The notes under the pieces were generated by a model. The model saw only the letters and a program-made list of their open reading frames with translations. It ran no database searches and was not told the origin of the DNA. A program made the position numbers and the translations under genes. DNA of 64,000 bases from Chloroflexia bacterium SDU3-3 (GTDB taxonomy: Bacteria > Chloroflexota > Chloroflexia > Chloroflexales > Roseiflexaceae). Where the stretch lies: contig WBOU01000012.1 in the NCBI GenBank assembly GCA_009268125.1, positions 124,001 to 188,000 on the forward strand, read 5' to 3'. Position 1 is the stretch's first letter, and each line of letters starts with the position of its first letter. Positions 33,906 to 44,004 of this stretch are shown here, one piece after another.

Positions 33906-34925
33906 ATGGTGAGCGCCCAACTTCCTGATGTGCTTCAGGAAGCGCATGCGATCGTGGAGCAGCAGCAAGATCGGCTTCGCGCCCTTGCGACTGTGGCGCG
34001 GCAGCGGTGTGACACCGCCGCAGTGGCGCTGCGCCAGATCGAGCGCCAGCTTGATGAGATAAGCGTCCAGCATCGAGCCGCCGTCGAGCGCCGCGCCCCC
34101 AGCGTCGCCACGCTGACCAAACGGCTCCAGGATCTGCGCCGCCAGTTTGAAGATGCCGAGCAGGCGCTTCACCGCCAGCAGCACGCGCACAAGCAGATCG
34201 AGCAGCTCATCCGCCAGATCGAGATGAGCAGCGGGTCGCTCACCACCAGCCCCGCCAACAACGACCCATGGGTGCTGGCCCTGCGCGCCCAGATCATCCA
34301 GGGCCGCGAGGAAGAGCGCGTGCGGCTCGCCCGTGAGGTGCACGATGGCCCGGCCCAGGTGCTGGCCAACTCGCTGATGGTGCTGGAGACCTGCTACACC
34401 CTGGCCCAGGCCACCACCAGCGAGAAGCTGGTGACGATGCTCGACCGCATGCGCACCGCCACCAAAGAGGGCCTGCAGGATGTCCGCCGCTTCATCGCCG
34501 ACCTCCGCCCCGGCAGGCTCGACGAGCTGGGCCTTGAGGCCGCGATCGCTGAGTATGTGCGTGGCTACACCAACGCCTATGGCACTCGCGTGCACCTGGA
34601 GAGCGAGCCGCTGCCAGTCCTGAACAACGAGACCGCGATCGTGCTCTACCGCATCATGCAGGAGTCGCTGCAGAATGCGCATAAATATGCCCGCAATGCC
34701 CCGATCACGCTGCGCGTGCTGCACCAGGCTGGCAAGATCACGCTGGTGGTGCGCGACGAGGGGCCGGGCTTCGATGTCTACGAGGTCGCGCGGCGCGCGG
34801 GCCGCAGCAGCTGGGGCCTGACCAGCATGCGCGAGCGGGCCGAGATGATCGGCGCGCGCTTCACCGTCAGCTCGCGGCCAGGGTATGGCACCGAGGTGAT
34901 GGTGGTGCTGCCGGTGGATGTCTAG
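33906..34925 (+). CDS. DegS-like cytoplasmic sensor histidine kinase
   Basis: The 339-residue protein has no membrane segment. Its first ~115 residues are coiled coil (LRQIERQLDEISVQHRAAVE and after), resembling the DegS sensor region. The HisKA_3 box is EERVRLAREVHDGPAQVLAN (His about 146). The ATPase domain shows the N box ESLQNAHKYARNA, VRDEGPGFD, and WGLTSMRERAEMIG. It is followed by a NarL/DegU-type regulator 216 bp downstream, its probable partner. The ATG at 33906 is chosen because the N-terminus MVSAQLPDVLQEA begins the helical region. The signal is unknown. Confidence 0.9.
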   Translation: MVSAQLPDVLQEAHAIVEQQQDRLRALATVARQRCDTAAVALRQIERQLDEISVQHRAAVERRAPSVATLTKRLQDLRRQFEDAEQALHRQQHAHKQIEQLIRQIEMSSGSLTTSPANNDPWVLALRAQIIQGREEERVRLAREVHDGPAQVLANSLMVLETCYTLAQATTSEKLVTMLDRMRTATKEGLQDVRRFIADLRPGRLDELGLEAAIAEYVRGYTNAYGTRVHLESEPLPVLNNETAIVLYRIMQESLQNAHKYARNAPITLRVLHQAGKITLVVRDEGPGFDVYEVARRAGRSSWGLTSMRERAEMIGARFTVSSRPGYGTEVMVVLPVDV

Positions 34926-35141
34926 CGGCGCTGCGCCCTGCGGTATAGGGATGGCCAATCGTCAGGCACGGTCGTACGTACCCCAGCGTTTTTCCCACCG
35001 CGCCAGATTGCGCGATGCTTACAGATAGAGCACGGCATGCGAAGGACGCGCGTGGGCCGCGTTTGTGAACATACGCAGGGGCACCGCGCCAGCTGAGAAC
35101 GCGGATACCTCTGTTCGCCATCATACGTATCGAGGCAGATC

Positions 35142-35855
35142 ATGGCCGACACAATTTCAGTTCTTATCATCGATGACCATCCGCTCTTCCGCCAGGGCAT
35201 CCGCTGGAGCCTGGAGGAGGCTGGGGATATGCGGGTTGTGGGCGAGGCCGAGAATGGCCAAGAGGCGATCAAGCTGACCGAGCGCCTGACGCCGGATGTG
35301 GTGCTGGTCGATATCAACCTGCCCGGCCTGAACGGCCTGGAGGTGGCCCGCGTGCTCAAGCGCCGCGAGCCGCGCATGGGCCTGGTGGTGCTCAGCGTCT
35401 ACGAGGATGACGACCAGCTGTTCCAGGCCATCAAGGTCGGCGCGGCGGCCTACTCATCCAAGGATGTCCACCCCGACCAGCTCATCCGCATCATCCGCGA
35501 TGTGGCGCGCGGGCGCTACCTGATCAACGACAGCGTGCTGGCCAAGCCCCACGTGGCCTCGCGCGTGCTGCACCAGTTCCGCGAGCTGGCCGCCAGCGAG
35601 GACGAGCAGACCTCGGCGCTGTTTGCCCCGCTCACCTCGCGCGAGATCGAGATCCTCGACTGCATCGCCCGCGGCCTCTCGAACAAGGAGATCGCCAACG
35701 AGCTGTCGATCAGCGGCCAGACCGTGAAGAACCACATCACCTCCATCCTCTCCAAGCTGCAGGTGAATGACCGCACCATGGCGGTGATCTATGCCATCCA
35801 GAAGGGCTGGATCAAGATGGGCTACGACCCCAGCGGCACCCAGCCCGCGCGCTAG
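35142..35855 (+). CDS. NarL/DegU-type response regulator
   Basis: The 237-residue protein has a receiver domain (phospho-acceptor Asp57 in VVLVDINLPG, acidic pair in IIDDHP, Thr/Ser replaced by Ser in LVVLSVYEDDD, Lys in SSKD) and a LuxR-type helix-turn-helix domain (about 165-225: LTSREIEILDCIARGLSNKE, HITSILSKL). A ~30-residue linker separates them. It is probably phosphorylated by the DegS-like kinase encoded just upstream. Targets are unknown. An intrinsic terminator follows the stop. Confidence 0.92.
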   Translation: MADTISVLIIDDHPLFRQGIRWSLEEAGDMRVVGEAENGQEAIKLTERLTPDVVLVDINLPGLNGLEVARVLKRREPRMGLVVLSVYEDDDQLFQAIKVGAAAYSSKDVHPDQLIRIIRDVARGRYLINDSVLAKPHVASRVLHQFRELAASEDEQTSALFAPLTSREIEILDCIARGLSNKEIANELSISGQTVKNHITSILSKLQVNDRTMAVIYAIQKGWIKMGYDPSGTQPAR

Positions 35856-35875
35856 CTAGATAACAGGTTGCATAT

Positions 35876-35909
35876 CGGCGGGGCGGCGCAGGCTGCCCCG
35901 CCGTTTTTT
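35876..35909 (+). terminator. Intrinsic terminator of the response regulator gene
   Basis: A 9-bp GC stem (CGGCGGGGC / GCCCCGCCG) followed by six T residues, 20 bases after the stop. Confidence 0.9.
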
Positions 35910-36025
35910 CGTCCGCATGCCGGAGGTCGCAGCGCCTGCCTGCGTGGTATACTTTGCCCATACCAGCGTTTTCGCCCTTGCCAGTGCGCTTTCTGCCTGT
36001 TGTGAAAGAAGTCACATCTACTAAC

Positions 36026-36054
36026 TTGACAAACATGATTAAGTAATTTAGTAT
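36026..36054 (+). promoter_or_regulatory. Consensus sigma-70 promoter of the SAM-riboswitch operon
   Basis: TTGACA (36026-36031), exact 17-nt spacer, TAGTAT (36049-36054). Transcription would start about 36061, just before the riboswitch P1 stem. Confidence 0.85.
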
Positions 36055-36070
36055 TGATCACAAATGAAAT

Positions 36071-36166
36071 GCGCTTATCCAGAGAGGCGGAGGGACCGGC
36101 CCGACGAAGCCTCGGCAACCCTACGGCGGGTGCCAATTCCGGCAGGCATTCCTGGAAGATGAGCGC
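36071..36166 (+). promoter_or_regulatory. SAM-I (S box) riboswitch aptamer
   Basis: The conserved S-box cores are all present: GCGCTTATCCAGAGAGGCGG, AGGGACCGGCCCGACGAAGC, CTCGGCAACC, GGTGCCAATTCCGGCAGG and GGAAGATGAGCGC. P1 pairs GCGCTTATC with GATGAGCGC. The family binds S-adenosylmethionine and lowers expression when SAM is plentiful. It is followed by a terminator at 36214-36244 and a binding-protein gene. Confidence 0.95.
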
Positions 36167-36213
36167 CAAAACGAGCGGGCGTGGCCATGCTGCCGCGCGC
36201 GTGGATCGTGGAG

Positions 36214-36244
36214 GCTCGCATCTTGATGGATGTGGGCTTTTTTT
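36214..36244 (+). terminator. Riboswitch-controlled terminator
   Basis: Stem GCTCGCATC / GATGTGGGC (with G-U pairs), 6-nt loop, then seven T residues. It lies 47 nt after the aptamer and 37 nt before the start codon, the expected place for the expression platform. Confidence 0.85.
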
Positions 36245-36281
36245 GTTTGGTGGCGCAGGCCGCCGCGTGAAGGAGTCAGGC

Positions 36282-37502
36282 ATGAGAGCACACGTGCAGG
36301 GAAGTTTTGGTCGTTTTGCCGCGTTCGCACTGGTCGGGGTTTTCGCGCTCTCTGCCTGCGGTAGCTCGGGCGCCACATCGGCCACGCCAGCCGCTGGCGG
36401 CGCGGCATCCACCAGCGCGGCGGGCGGCGCGGCGGGCGAGCCGATCATCATCGGCGTGAGCGGGCCGCTCACCGGCGACAATGCCCAGTACGGCGCACAG
36501 TGGAAGAAGGGCTTTGATCTGGCCCTGGAGGAGATCAACGGCGCTGGCGGCATCGACGGTCGCCCCCTGCAGTACCAGTTCGAGGATAGCCAGAGCGACC
36601 CCAAGCAGTCGGTGGTGGTGGCCCAGAAGTTTGTGGCCGACGACAAGATCGTCGTCGAGCTGGGCGATTTCAGCAGCACGGCCTCCATGGCGGCCTCGCA
36701 GATCTACCAGCGCGCCGGGCTGGTGCAGTTCGGCTTCACCAACTCGCACCCCGACTTCACCAAGGGCGGCGACTACATGTGGAGCAACTCGCCCACCCAG
36801 AACGACACCGCCCCGCTGCACGCCGACTTCGTGGCCGCGCTGGGCCTGAAGAAGGTGGCGGTGCTGCGCCTGAACACCGACTGGGGCAAGGCCACCTACG
36901 ACCAGCTGGAGCCGCGCCTGAAGGCGCTGGGCATCGAGGTGACCGATGTGGAGGCCTATCTGGCCGACGAGAAGGACTTCCGCTCGGCGCTCACCCGCGT
37001 TCGCGACTCGCAGCCCCAGGGCATCATGCTGATCTCGTACTACACCGACGCCTCGCTGATCGTGCGCCAGGTGCGCGACCTGGGCCTAGATCTGCCGATC
37101 GTGGCCAACAGCTCCAACCACTCGCCCAAGTTCATCGAGCTGGGCGGCGCGGCGGTGAACGGGGTGTACGTGGCCTCCAACTTCTCGGCAGATGACCCGC
37201 GCCCCGAGGTGCAGACCTTTGTGAAGAAGTACCAGGCCAAGTACAACGAGGTGCCCGACTATTTCACCACCCACGCCTACGACACGCTCAATCTGATCGC
37301 CGCCGCCATCAAGCTGGGCGGCCCCACCCGCCAGGGCGTGCACGACGCGCTGCCCAAGCTGAAGGATGTGCCCAGCGTGGTGTACGGCACGGTCACGTTC
37401 AACGCCGAGACCCGCCGCGTGGACAAGCCCAAGGATGTGCGCCTGATCATCCAGGATGGCAAGTTCGTGGTGTGGGACGGCAAGCCGCTGGCGGCGAAGT
37501 AG
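36282..37502 (+). CDS. LivJ-like ABC transporter substrate-binding lipoprotein
   Basis: The 406-residue lipoprotein (lipobox FALSACGSSG) has an Ala/Ser/Gly-rich spacer and then a type I periplasmic-binding fold of the branched-chain amino acid (HAAT) class: IIIGVSGPLTGDNAQYG, EEINGAGGIDGRPL, KYNEVPDYFTTHAYD. It captures a small amide- or amino-acid-like ligand outside the cell and delivers it to the LivHM permease downstream. AAGGAG lies 8 nt before the ATG. The gene is first in a SAM-riboswitch operon, so the ligand is probably linked to methionine or methyl metabolism rather than leucine; this is inference. Confidence 0.92.
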   Translation: MRAHVQGSFGRFAAFALVGVFALSACGSSGATSATPAAGGAASTSAAGGAAGEPIIIGVSGPLTGDNAQYGAQWKKGFDLALEEINGAGGIDGRPLQYQFEDSQSDPKQSVVVAQKFVADDKIVVELGDFSSTASMAASQIYQRAGLVQFGFTNSHPDFTKGGDYMWSNSPTQNDTAPLHADFVAALGLKKVAVLRLNTDWGKATYDQLEPRLKALGIEVTDVEAYLADEKDFRSALTRVRDSQPQGIMLISYYTDASLIVRQVRDLGLDLPIVANSSNHSPKFIELGGAAVNGVYVASNFSADDPRPEVQTFVKKYQAKYNEVPDYFTTHAYDTLNLIAAAIKLGGPTRQGVHDALPKLKDVPSVVYGTVTFNAETRRVDKPKDVRLIIQDGKFVVWDGKPLAAK

Positions 37503-37564
37503 GATCATCCCCCTGGCGGGCGGCCCCGACAGCCGCCCGCCGCTAGAGAAGAGCGAGGCCGACA

Positions 37565-38596
<1,032 letters not shown>

Positions 38597-38598
38597 CC

Positions 38599-40419
38599 AT
38601 GAACTCGTTCATCGACCAGACGCTCAACGGCCTGATCATCGGCAACATCTACGCGCTGCTGGCCGTGGGCCTGGCGCTGATCTTCGGCTCGGCCCGCCTG
38701 ATCAACTTCGCCCACGGCTCGGTGTACATGGTGGGCGCGTATATCGGCTGGTTCTGCCTGCGCCTCGGCCTGCCCTTCCCCCTGATGCTGCTGGTGGTGG
38801 TGCTGGGCTGCGCGCTGGTCGGCCTGCTGCTAGAGCGCTTCGCGGTGCGCCCGCTGCAGGGCAAGGCCGCGATCGCGCCGCTGCTGGCCACCATCGGCGT
38901 GAGCTTCATCCTCGACCAGGGCGCGCAGGTGGTGTTCGGGCCAGACACCCAGGCCTTCCCGCCCACGCTGCCCACCTGGCGCATCCCGGTGGGCGGCATC
39001 ACCATCGGCGCGCTCGACCTGCTGATCGCGGGCATCGGCCTGGGCAGCGGCGCGCTGCTCTACGGCTTCCTGCGCTTCTCGCGGCTGGGCTGGGCTGTGC
39101 GCGCCACCGCCCAAGATCGCGACGCCGCCCTGCAGATGGGCGTGGATGTGCACCGCGTGAACCAGACGGTGTTCGCGATCGCCTCGGCGCTGGGCGGCGT
39201 CAGCGGCGTGCTGGTGGGCATGTACTACAACAGCGTCTACCCGACCATGGGCTACCAGGCGGGCCTGAAGGGCATTGTGGCGGGCCTGATCGGCGGGCTG
39301 GGCAGCGTGCCGGGGGCCATCCTCGGCAGCCTGGCGCTGGGCCTGATCGAGAGCTATGGCGTGGGCCTGCTGGGCGCGAGCTACCGCAACCTGTTCGCCT
39401 TCGCCATCCTGCTGCTGGTGCTGGTGCTGCGCCCCAACGGCCTGTTCCGCCGGAGCGGCGGCCTGCCGCCCGAGCCGATGACCGGCACGTTCATGGCCGC
39501 CAGCCGCCCCGTGCGCGTGCCGCCCTGGGCCGTGGCGGTGGCGGTGGCCGTGGCCGCCGCGCTGCCGCTGGTGATCACCAGCCCCAGCGTGCTGCAGATC
39601 ATGATCAACGCCTGGTTCTTCGGCCTGCTGGCGCTCAGCCTCACGCTGGTGGCCGGCACCGTGGGCCAGGTCTCGCTGGGCCACGCCGGCCTGCTGGCCA
39701 TCGGCGGCTACGCCTCGTCGCTGCTGTCGCTGCGGGCGGGCTTCCCCATGGCGCTGGCGCTGCTGTCAGCTGGTCTGATCACCGCCGTGCTAGGCATGGC
39801 GCTGATCTACCCCTCGTTCCGCCTGCGCGGCCCCTACGTGGTGATTGCCACGCTGGGCATCGGCGAGATCGTGCGGCTGGTTATCCTCAACTGGGACTGG
39901 CTGACCGGCGGGCCGATGGGCGTGACCAACATCCCGCCCTTCGAGCTGTTCGGCCACGCGCTGGTGACGAACCGCGAGATCTACTGGTTCGGCCTAGCGC
40001 TGCTGGTGCTGGTGGGCCTGCTGCAGTGGCGGCTGCTCGGCTCGCACCTGGGGCGCACGCTGCGCGCCATCCGCGAGGATGAGGTGGCGGCCCAGGCCTA
40101 CGGCATCAGCCTGAACCGCTACAAGGCGCTGGCCTTCGCGGTCAGCGGCTTCGTGGCCGGGCTGAGCGGCGCGTGCATGGCCCACTCCTACTCGTACATC
40201 AACAGCGACACCTTCACCGCCCCCTCCTCCACCCTGGCGCTCACCATGGTCATCCTGGGCGGCATGGGCAACGTGCTGGGTGCGGTGCTGGGCGCGGTCA
40301 TCCTGATCGCCCTGCCCGAGGCATTCCGCGATGTGACGCAGTATCGCTACCTGATCTACGGCGTAGTGCTGCTGCTGCTCATCCGCTTCCGCCCCCAAGG
40401 CCTGCTCGGCGCGGTGTAG
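38599..40419 (+). CDS. Fused LivH-LivM ABC permease of the SAM-riboswitch operon
   Basis: A 606-residue single frame joins LivH (about 1-290: [53 protein letters not shown]) and LivM (about 310-600: [48 protein letters not shown]). It provides both channel halves for the LivJ/LivG/LivF proteins encoded around it. The start overlaps nothing but follows the methyltransferase stop by 2 bp. The same fused layout occurs in the orphan gene at 11340-13385, so fusion seems a lineage habit rather than a local error. The downstream ATPase genes are separated by 700 bp of repeats. Confidence 0.93.
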   Translation: MNSFIDQTLNGLIIGNIYALLAVGLALIFGSARLINFAHGSVYMVGAYIGWFCLRLGLPFPLMLLVVVLGCALVGLLLERFAVRPLQGKAAIAPLLATIGVSFILDQGAQVVFGPDTQAFPPTLPTWRIPVGGITIGALDLLIAGIGLGSGALLYGFLRFSRLGWAVRATAQDRDAALQMGVDVHRVNQTVFAIASALGGVSGVLVGMYYNSVYPTMGYQAGLKGIVAGLIGGLGSVPGAILGSLALGLIESYGVGLLGASYRNLFAFAILLLVLVLRPNGLFRRSGGLPPEPMTGTFMAASRPVRVPPWAVAVAVAVAAALPLVITSPSVLQIMINAWFFGLLALSLTLVAGTVGQVSLGHAGLLAIGGYASSLLSLRAGFPMALALLSAGLITAVLGMALIYPSFRLRGPYVVIATLGIGEIVRLVILNWDWLTGGPMGVTNIPPFELFGHALVTNREIYWFGLALLVLVGLLQWRLLGSHLGRTLRAIREDEVAAQAYGISLNRYKALAFAVSGFVAGLSGACMAHSYSYINSDTFTAPSSTLALTMVILGGMGNVLGAVLGAVILIALPEAFRDVTQYRYLIYGVVLLLLIRFRPQGLLGAV

Positions 40420-40430
40420 GGGATGGGGGA

Positions 40431-40510
40431 CCGATTTACCACGAAGGCACGAAGACGCGAAGGGAAAAAGACCGATTTACCACCAAGACACCAAGGCACC
40501 AAGGGGACGA
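40431..40510 (+). repeat. ACCACCAAGACACCAAGG module, copy 3
   Basis: Two tandem forms: GACCGATTTACCACGAAGGC followed by GACCGATTTACCACCAAGAC, the latter continuing ACCAAGGCACCAAGG. See 3627-3700 for the family. Confidence 0.75.
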
Positions 40511-40541
40511 AACGACATAGAAAAGAGCGGCGGACCCAACC

Positions 40542-40725
40542 CTACCCACCCGGCCCATGCGGCGAAGGTGCCGCTAGGGTTTTGATGGCCATATGCAACA
40601 ACATCAGCGGCCAGGCAACAGCACGGGAACGCCCAAAATTGGGGGATCGAAGGGGGCACCGCCCCCTCGCGGGGTTCCTAGGGGCTGGCCCCTAGGCGCC
40701 GCCCGCGCAGGGCATCCACCCACCA
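40542..40725 (+). repeat. ~180-bp multi-hairpin intergenic repeat, copy C (most complete)
   Basis: Runs from CCCACCCGGCCCATGCGGCG through GGGGGATCGAAGGGGGCACC, a CCCCTCGCGGGG hairpin, a TAGGGGCTGGCCCCTA hairpin and a final GCAGGGCATCCACCC. It aligns nearly end to end with 57128-57305. Confidence 0.85.
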
Positions 40726-40829
40726 CCTACGTATGATTGCTATTGACAAATGCGCAGAGGTTCGCATGCTTGGTAGTGATACTTTATTGGCAGATAGAAT
40801 ATTTTGTGCGTAGATCAACGGAATGTCAC

Positions 40830-41081
40830 GAAGATCTGACGGAAGGCCGCGAAGATCTGGCGGAAGGCCGCGAAGATCTGACGGAAGGCCGCGAAGATCT
40901 AGCCGAAGGCCGCGAAGATCTGGCGGAAGGCCACGAAGATCTGACGGAAGGCCGCGAAGATCTGATGGAAGGCCGCGAAGATCTGACGGAAGGCCGCGAA
41001 GATCTGGCGGAAGGCCGCGAAGATCTGGCGGAAGGCCGCGAAGATCTGGCGGAAGGCCGCGAAGATCTGACCGAACGTCGG
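40830..41081 (+). repeat. Tandem array of twelve 21-bp units
   Basis: The unit GAAGATCTGRCGGAAGGCCG(C) repeats twelve times with only single-base changes; the last unit is the most diverged. 21 bp is an exact multiple of three, so all frames stay open: plus frame encodes E-D-L-(T/A)-E-G-R repeats and the minus frame I-F-A-A-F-R-Q repeats. No start codon with a ribosome binding site was found for either. The array ends 38 bp before livG. Confidence 0.9.
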
Positions 41082-41118
41082 GGGAAACTGGCGGGAAGCC
41101 CGCATACGAGGTGAGCAC

Positions 41119-41990
41119 ATGGCGCTACTGGAAGTCCAAGGTCTGACCCGCCGCTTCGGCGGCCTCGTTGCGGTCAACGCCGTCGACCTGCATGTGGATG
41201 CGGGCGAGACCGTCAGCATCATCGGGCCGAACGGCGCGGGCAAGACCACCCTTTTTAACCTGATCAGCGGCACCGACCGCGCCGACGCGGGCGACATCCG
41301 CCTCGACGGCCAGTCGGTGGCGCGGCTGCGCCCCGAGCAGTTCACCGCGCGCGGGCTGGCCCGCACCTTCCAGCATGGCCGCGTGTTCGGCAACCTGAGC
41401 GTGCTCGACAACGTGCTGCTGGGCGCGCACGCCCGGCTGCGCGCCGTGCGCCCGCGCCTGCCCGTGCTGGGCGCGGGGGCCGAGCTGCTGCTGGCCCTGG
41501 TGCGCCCGCCCGCCGTGGCCCGCGAGGAGGCCGCGCTGCGCGAGGAGGCGCTGGAGATCATCGGGATGTTCGGCGAGCGCCTGCTGCCCCGGCTTGACCA
41601 CCCCACCTACAGCCTCTCCTACGCCAACCGGCGGCGCGTGGAGATCGCCCGCGCCCTGGCGGCCCGCCCGCGCCTACTGCTGCTGGATGAGCCGACGGCG
41701 GGCATGAACCCCACCGAGACCGCCGAGATGCTGGATGTGATCCGCACGCTCAAACAGCGCGGCATCACCATCCTGCTGATCGAGCACAAGCTCTCGCTGG
41801 TGATGCAGCTCTCGGACCGGGTGGTGGCCATGGACAACGGCAGCAAGATCGCCGAGGGCGCGCCGGACGTGGTGCGCAACGACCCGGCGGTGATCGAGGC
41901 CTACCTGGGCCACAGCGCCATCGGCGGCGACGAGCAGCCCGAGCAAGCGCTGGGCCATGCCGTAGGCGCGGCCAGAGAGGAAGTGACGCG

Positions 41991-41994
<4 letters not shown>
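41119..41994 (+). CDS. LivG-like ABC transporter ATPase
   Basis: The 291-residue ATPase energises the Liv-type importer. Walker A is GPNGAGKTT (about 36-44), Q-loop FQHGRVFGNL, signature LSYANRRRVEIARAL (a LivG-type variant of LSGGQ), Walker B LLLLDEPTAG and switch His in LIEHKL. The insertion after the Q-loop (ARLRAVRPRLP...) is typical of LivG. The start has GAGGTGAGCAC upstream of ATG. It overlaps livF by 4 bp. It is separated from the permease gene by a 700-bp repeat block, so it may be expressed from the operon promoter, from an internal one, or both. Confidence 0.93.
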
Positions 41995-42740
<746 letters not shown>

Positions 42741-42812
42741 GGCCGATTCACCACCAAGACACCAAGGCACCAAGGGCAGAAAAGAACCGACTCACCACGA
42801 AGGCTCGAAGAG
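42741..42812 (+). repeat. ACCACCAAGACACCAAGG module, copy 4
   Basis: Starts at the livF stop with GGCCGATTCACCACCAAGAC and continues through ACCAAGGCACCAAGG and CACCACGAAGGCTCGAAG. It lies between livF and the VOC gene. Confidence 0.7.
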
Positions 42813-42915
42813 AAAACAAGAAACAAAGGTGCGGCCCATGCTTTGCTGGCTATAGATACTGGTATATGACGCAGGCCCACCGCATCGGCCCTGGCAGCTT
42901 GAAAGGAGCAGCGCT

Positions 42916-43644
42916 ATGAGCTTCCGCATCGATCATCTGGTCATCCTAGTGGCCGATCTGGCCCAGGCCAGCGCCGACTTCGCCGATCTGGGCTTCACCG
43001 TGGTGCCCGGCGGCACCCACACCGACGGCGCGACCCACAACGCCCTGATCAGCTTCGCCGACGGCACCTACCTTGAGCTGATCGCCTTCCTGCGCGAGGC
43101 CCCCGAGCACCGCTGGTGGCGCTACGCCGCCACCGGCGAGGGCCTGATCGACTGGGCCTTACTGCCCGCCGACATCGCCGCCGACATCGCGGCGGCCCGC
43201 GCGCGCGGCGTGGCCTACGATGGCCCCATCCTGGGCGGCAGGCAGCGCCCCGACGGCCAGGAAATCGCGTGGCAGATCGGCCTGCCGCCCGCGCCCGATC
43301 TGCCCTTCCTGTGCGCCGATGTGACGCCGCGCGCGCTGCGGGTGCCGGGCGGCGCGGCCACCCAGCACGCCAACGGCGCAGCGGGCATCGCCCGCCTGTC
43401 GCTGGCCGCCGCCGATGTGCGGGCCAGCGCGGCGCGCTACGCCGCCCTGCTAGGCCAGGATGCCAGCCCCGCCGCCGAGCCGTGCTTCGCCCTGGGCGAG
43501 GCCGCGCTGTGCCTGGCCAGCGGCGGGCGCGCGGCGGCCCGGCTGGCCGCCCGTGGCGAGGGGCCGTACGCCCTGGTGCTGCGCACCCAGCGCGGCGCAC
43601 CCCAGCGCGACTGGCACCACGGGCTGCTGTTCAGCTTCGAGTAG
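42916..43644 (+). CDS. VOC/glyoxalase-like domain protein
   Basis: The 242-residue protein starts MSFRIDHLVILVADLAQASA, the typical first strand of vicinal-oxygen-chelate proteins with the metal-type His7. The segment GATHNALISFADGTYLELIAF fits the larger glyoxalase-like-domain family. A second, weaker repeat follows (GIARLSLAAADVRASAARY). The start has GAAAGGAGCAGCGCT before the ATG. It lies 175 bp beyond livF in the same direction across a repeat and may or may not share the operon. VOC proteins include lyases, dioxygenases and isomerases; the reaction is not assignable. Confidence 0.75.
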   Translation: MSFRIDHLVILVADLAQASADFADLGFTVVPGGTHTDGATHNALISFADGTYLELIAFLREAPEHRWWRYAATGEGLIDWALLPADIAADIAAARARGVAYDGPILGGRQRPDGQEIAWQIGLPPAPDLPFLCADVTPRALRVPGGAATQHANGAAGIARLSLAAADVRASAARYAALLGQDASPAAEPCFALGEAALCLASGGRAAARLAARGEGPYALVLRTQRGAPQRDWHHGLLFSFE

Positions 43645-44004
43645 CCCCCGCCAGATCATATCTCGCGTGAAGATTTGACATCCAAAGAACTGTTTCTTTC
43701 CTCGGCGCTGCACATAACGATGGTGTAGCGCCTTCTTTCATTCTTTCTTTCAGTGTTCTTTCGCCACACGAATTTCCCCCAGCCTACCTATATGATTTTT
43801 TACTAGTGCTGCCAAAAACCCAACTATCTGCAAATAAAGCGCGCTAGAGCATATCGATGCGCAAGGCCACAAATGATACGCTTTTGTTGCGTCGAAGCAT
43901 GGCAAACCTGGGTTTTTTTTGACGGGCTGGATTAAATCCTGTATAGTAACAGTGCTGCAGCAAAAAATTCCACACTCTGATTTCATTTTTCTCAAGGAGG
44001 AGAA
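43645..44004. other. AT-richer leader region before mglB
   Basis: No gene is supported. It is clearly more AT-rich than the neighbouring coding DNA, contains T- and A-runs, and carries the mglB promoter at 43919-43947. Confidence 0.55.
43919..43947 (+). promoter_or_regulatory. Near-consensus promoter for the mglBAC operon
   Basis: TTGACG (43919-43924), exact 17-nt spacer, TATAGT (43942-43947); the leader to the mglB ATG is about 50 nt. Confidence 0.8.

Larger units (their letters stand above)
40420..41118. other. Repeat-filled gap inside the Liv operon
   Basis: It holds the ACCACCAAGAC module, a copy of the ~180-bp repeat and a 12-unit tandem array, each listed separately. TTGACA at 40743-40748 could be the -35 of a second promoter for livG-livF, but a good -10 is missing. 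No convincing gene is seen. Confidence 0.6.

Noticed and set aside
35990-36025. Inverted TGTGAAAGAAGTCACA as a specific operator
   Set aside because: The palindrome TGTGA-N6-TCACA resembles a CRP/FNR half-site pair 10 bp before the -35, which is suggestive, but one occurrence is not enough to claim a regulator site.
36054-36281. N-terminal extension of the LivJ-like protein upstream of 36282
   Set aside because: That DNA is the SAM-I riboswitch and its terminator; the lipoprotein signal and ribosome binding site fix the start at 36282.
40830-41081. CRISPR array
   Set aside because: The 21-bp units are directly adjacent with no unique spacers, and no cas gene is present.
40737-41114. 125-residue open frame across the 21-bp array as a protein gene
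   Set aside because: It has no ATG near its start (TTG only), no ribosome binding site, and its frame is open only because the unit is a multiple of three without stop codons. The array is reported as a repeat instead.
40678-41606. Minus-strand frames over the array and livG (I-F-A-A-F-R-Q repeats)
   Set aside because: Same compositional reason; they run antisense to an obvious ATPase gene.
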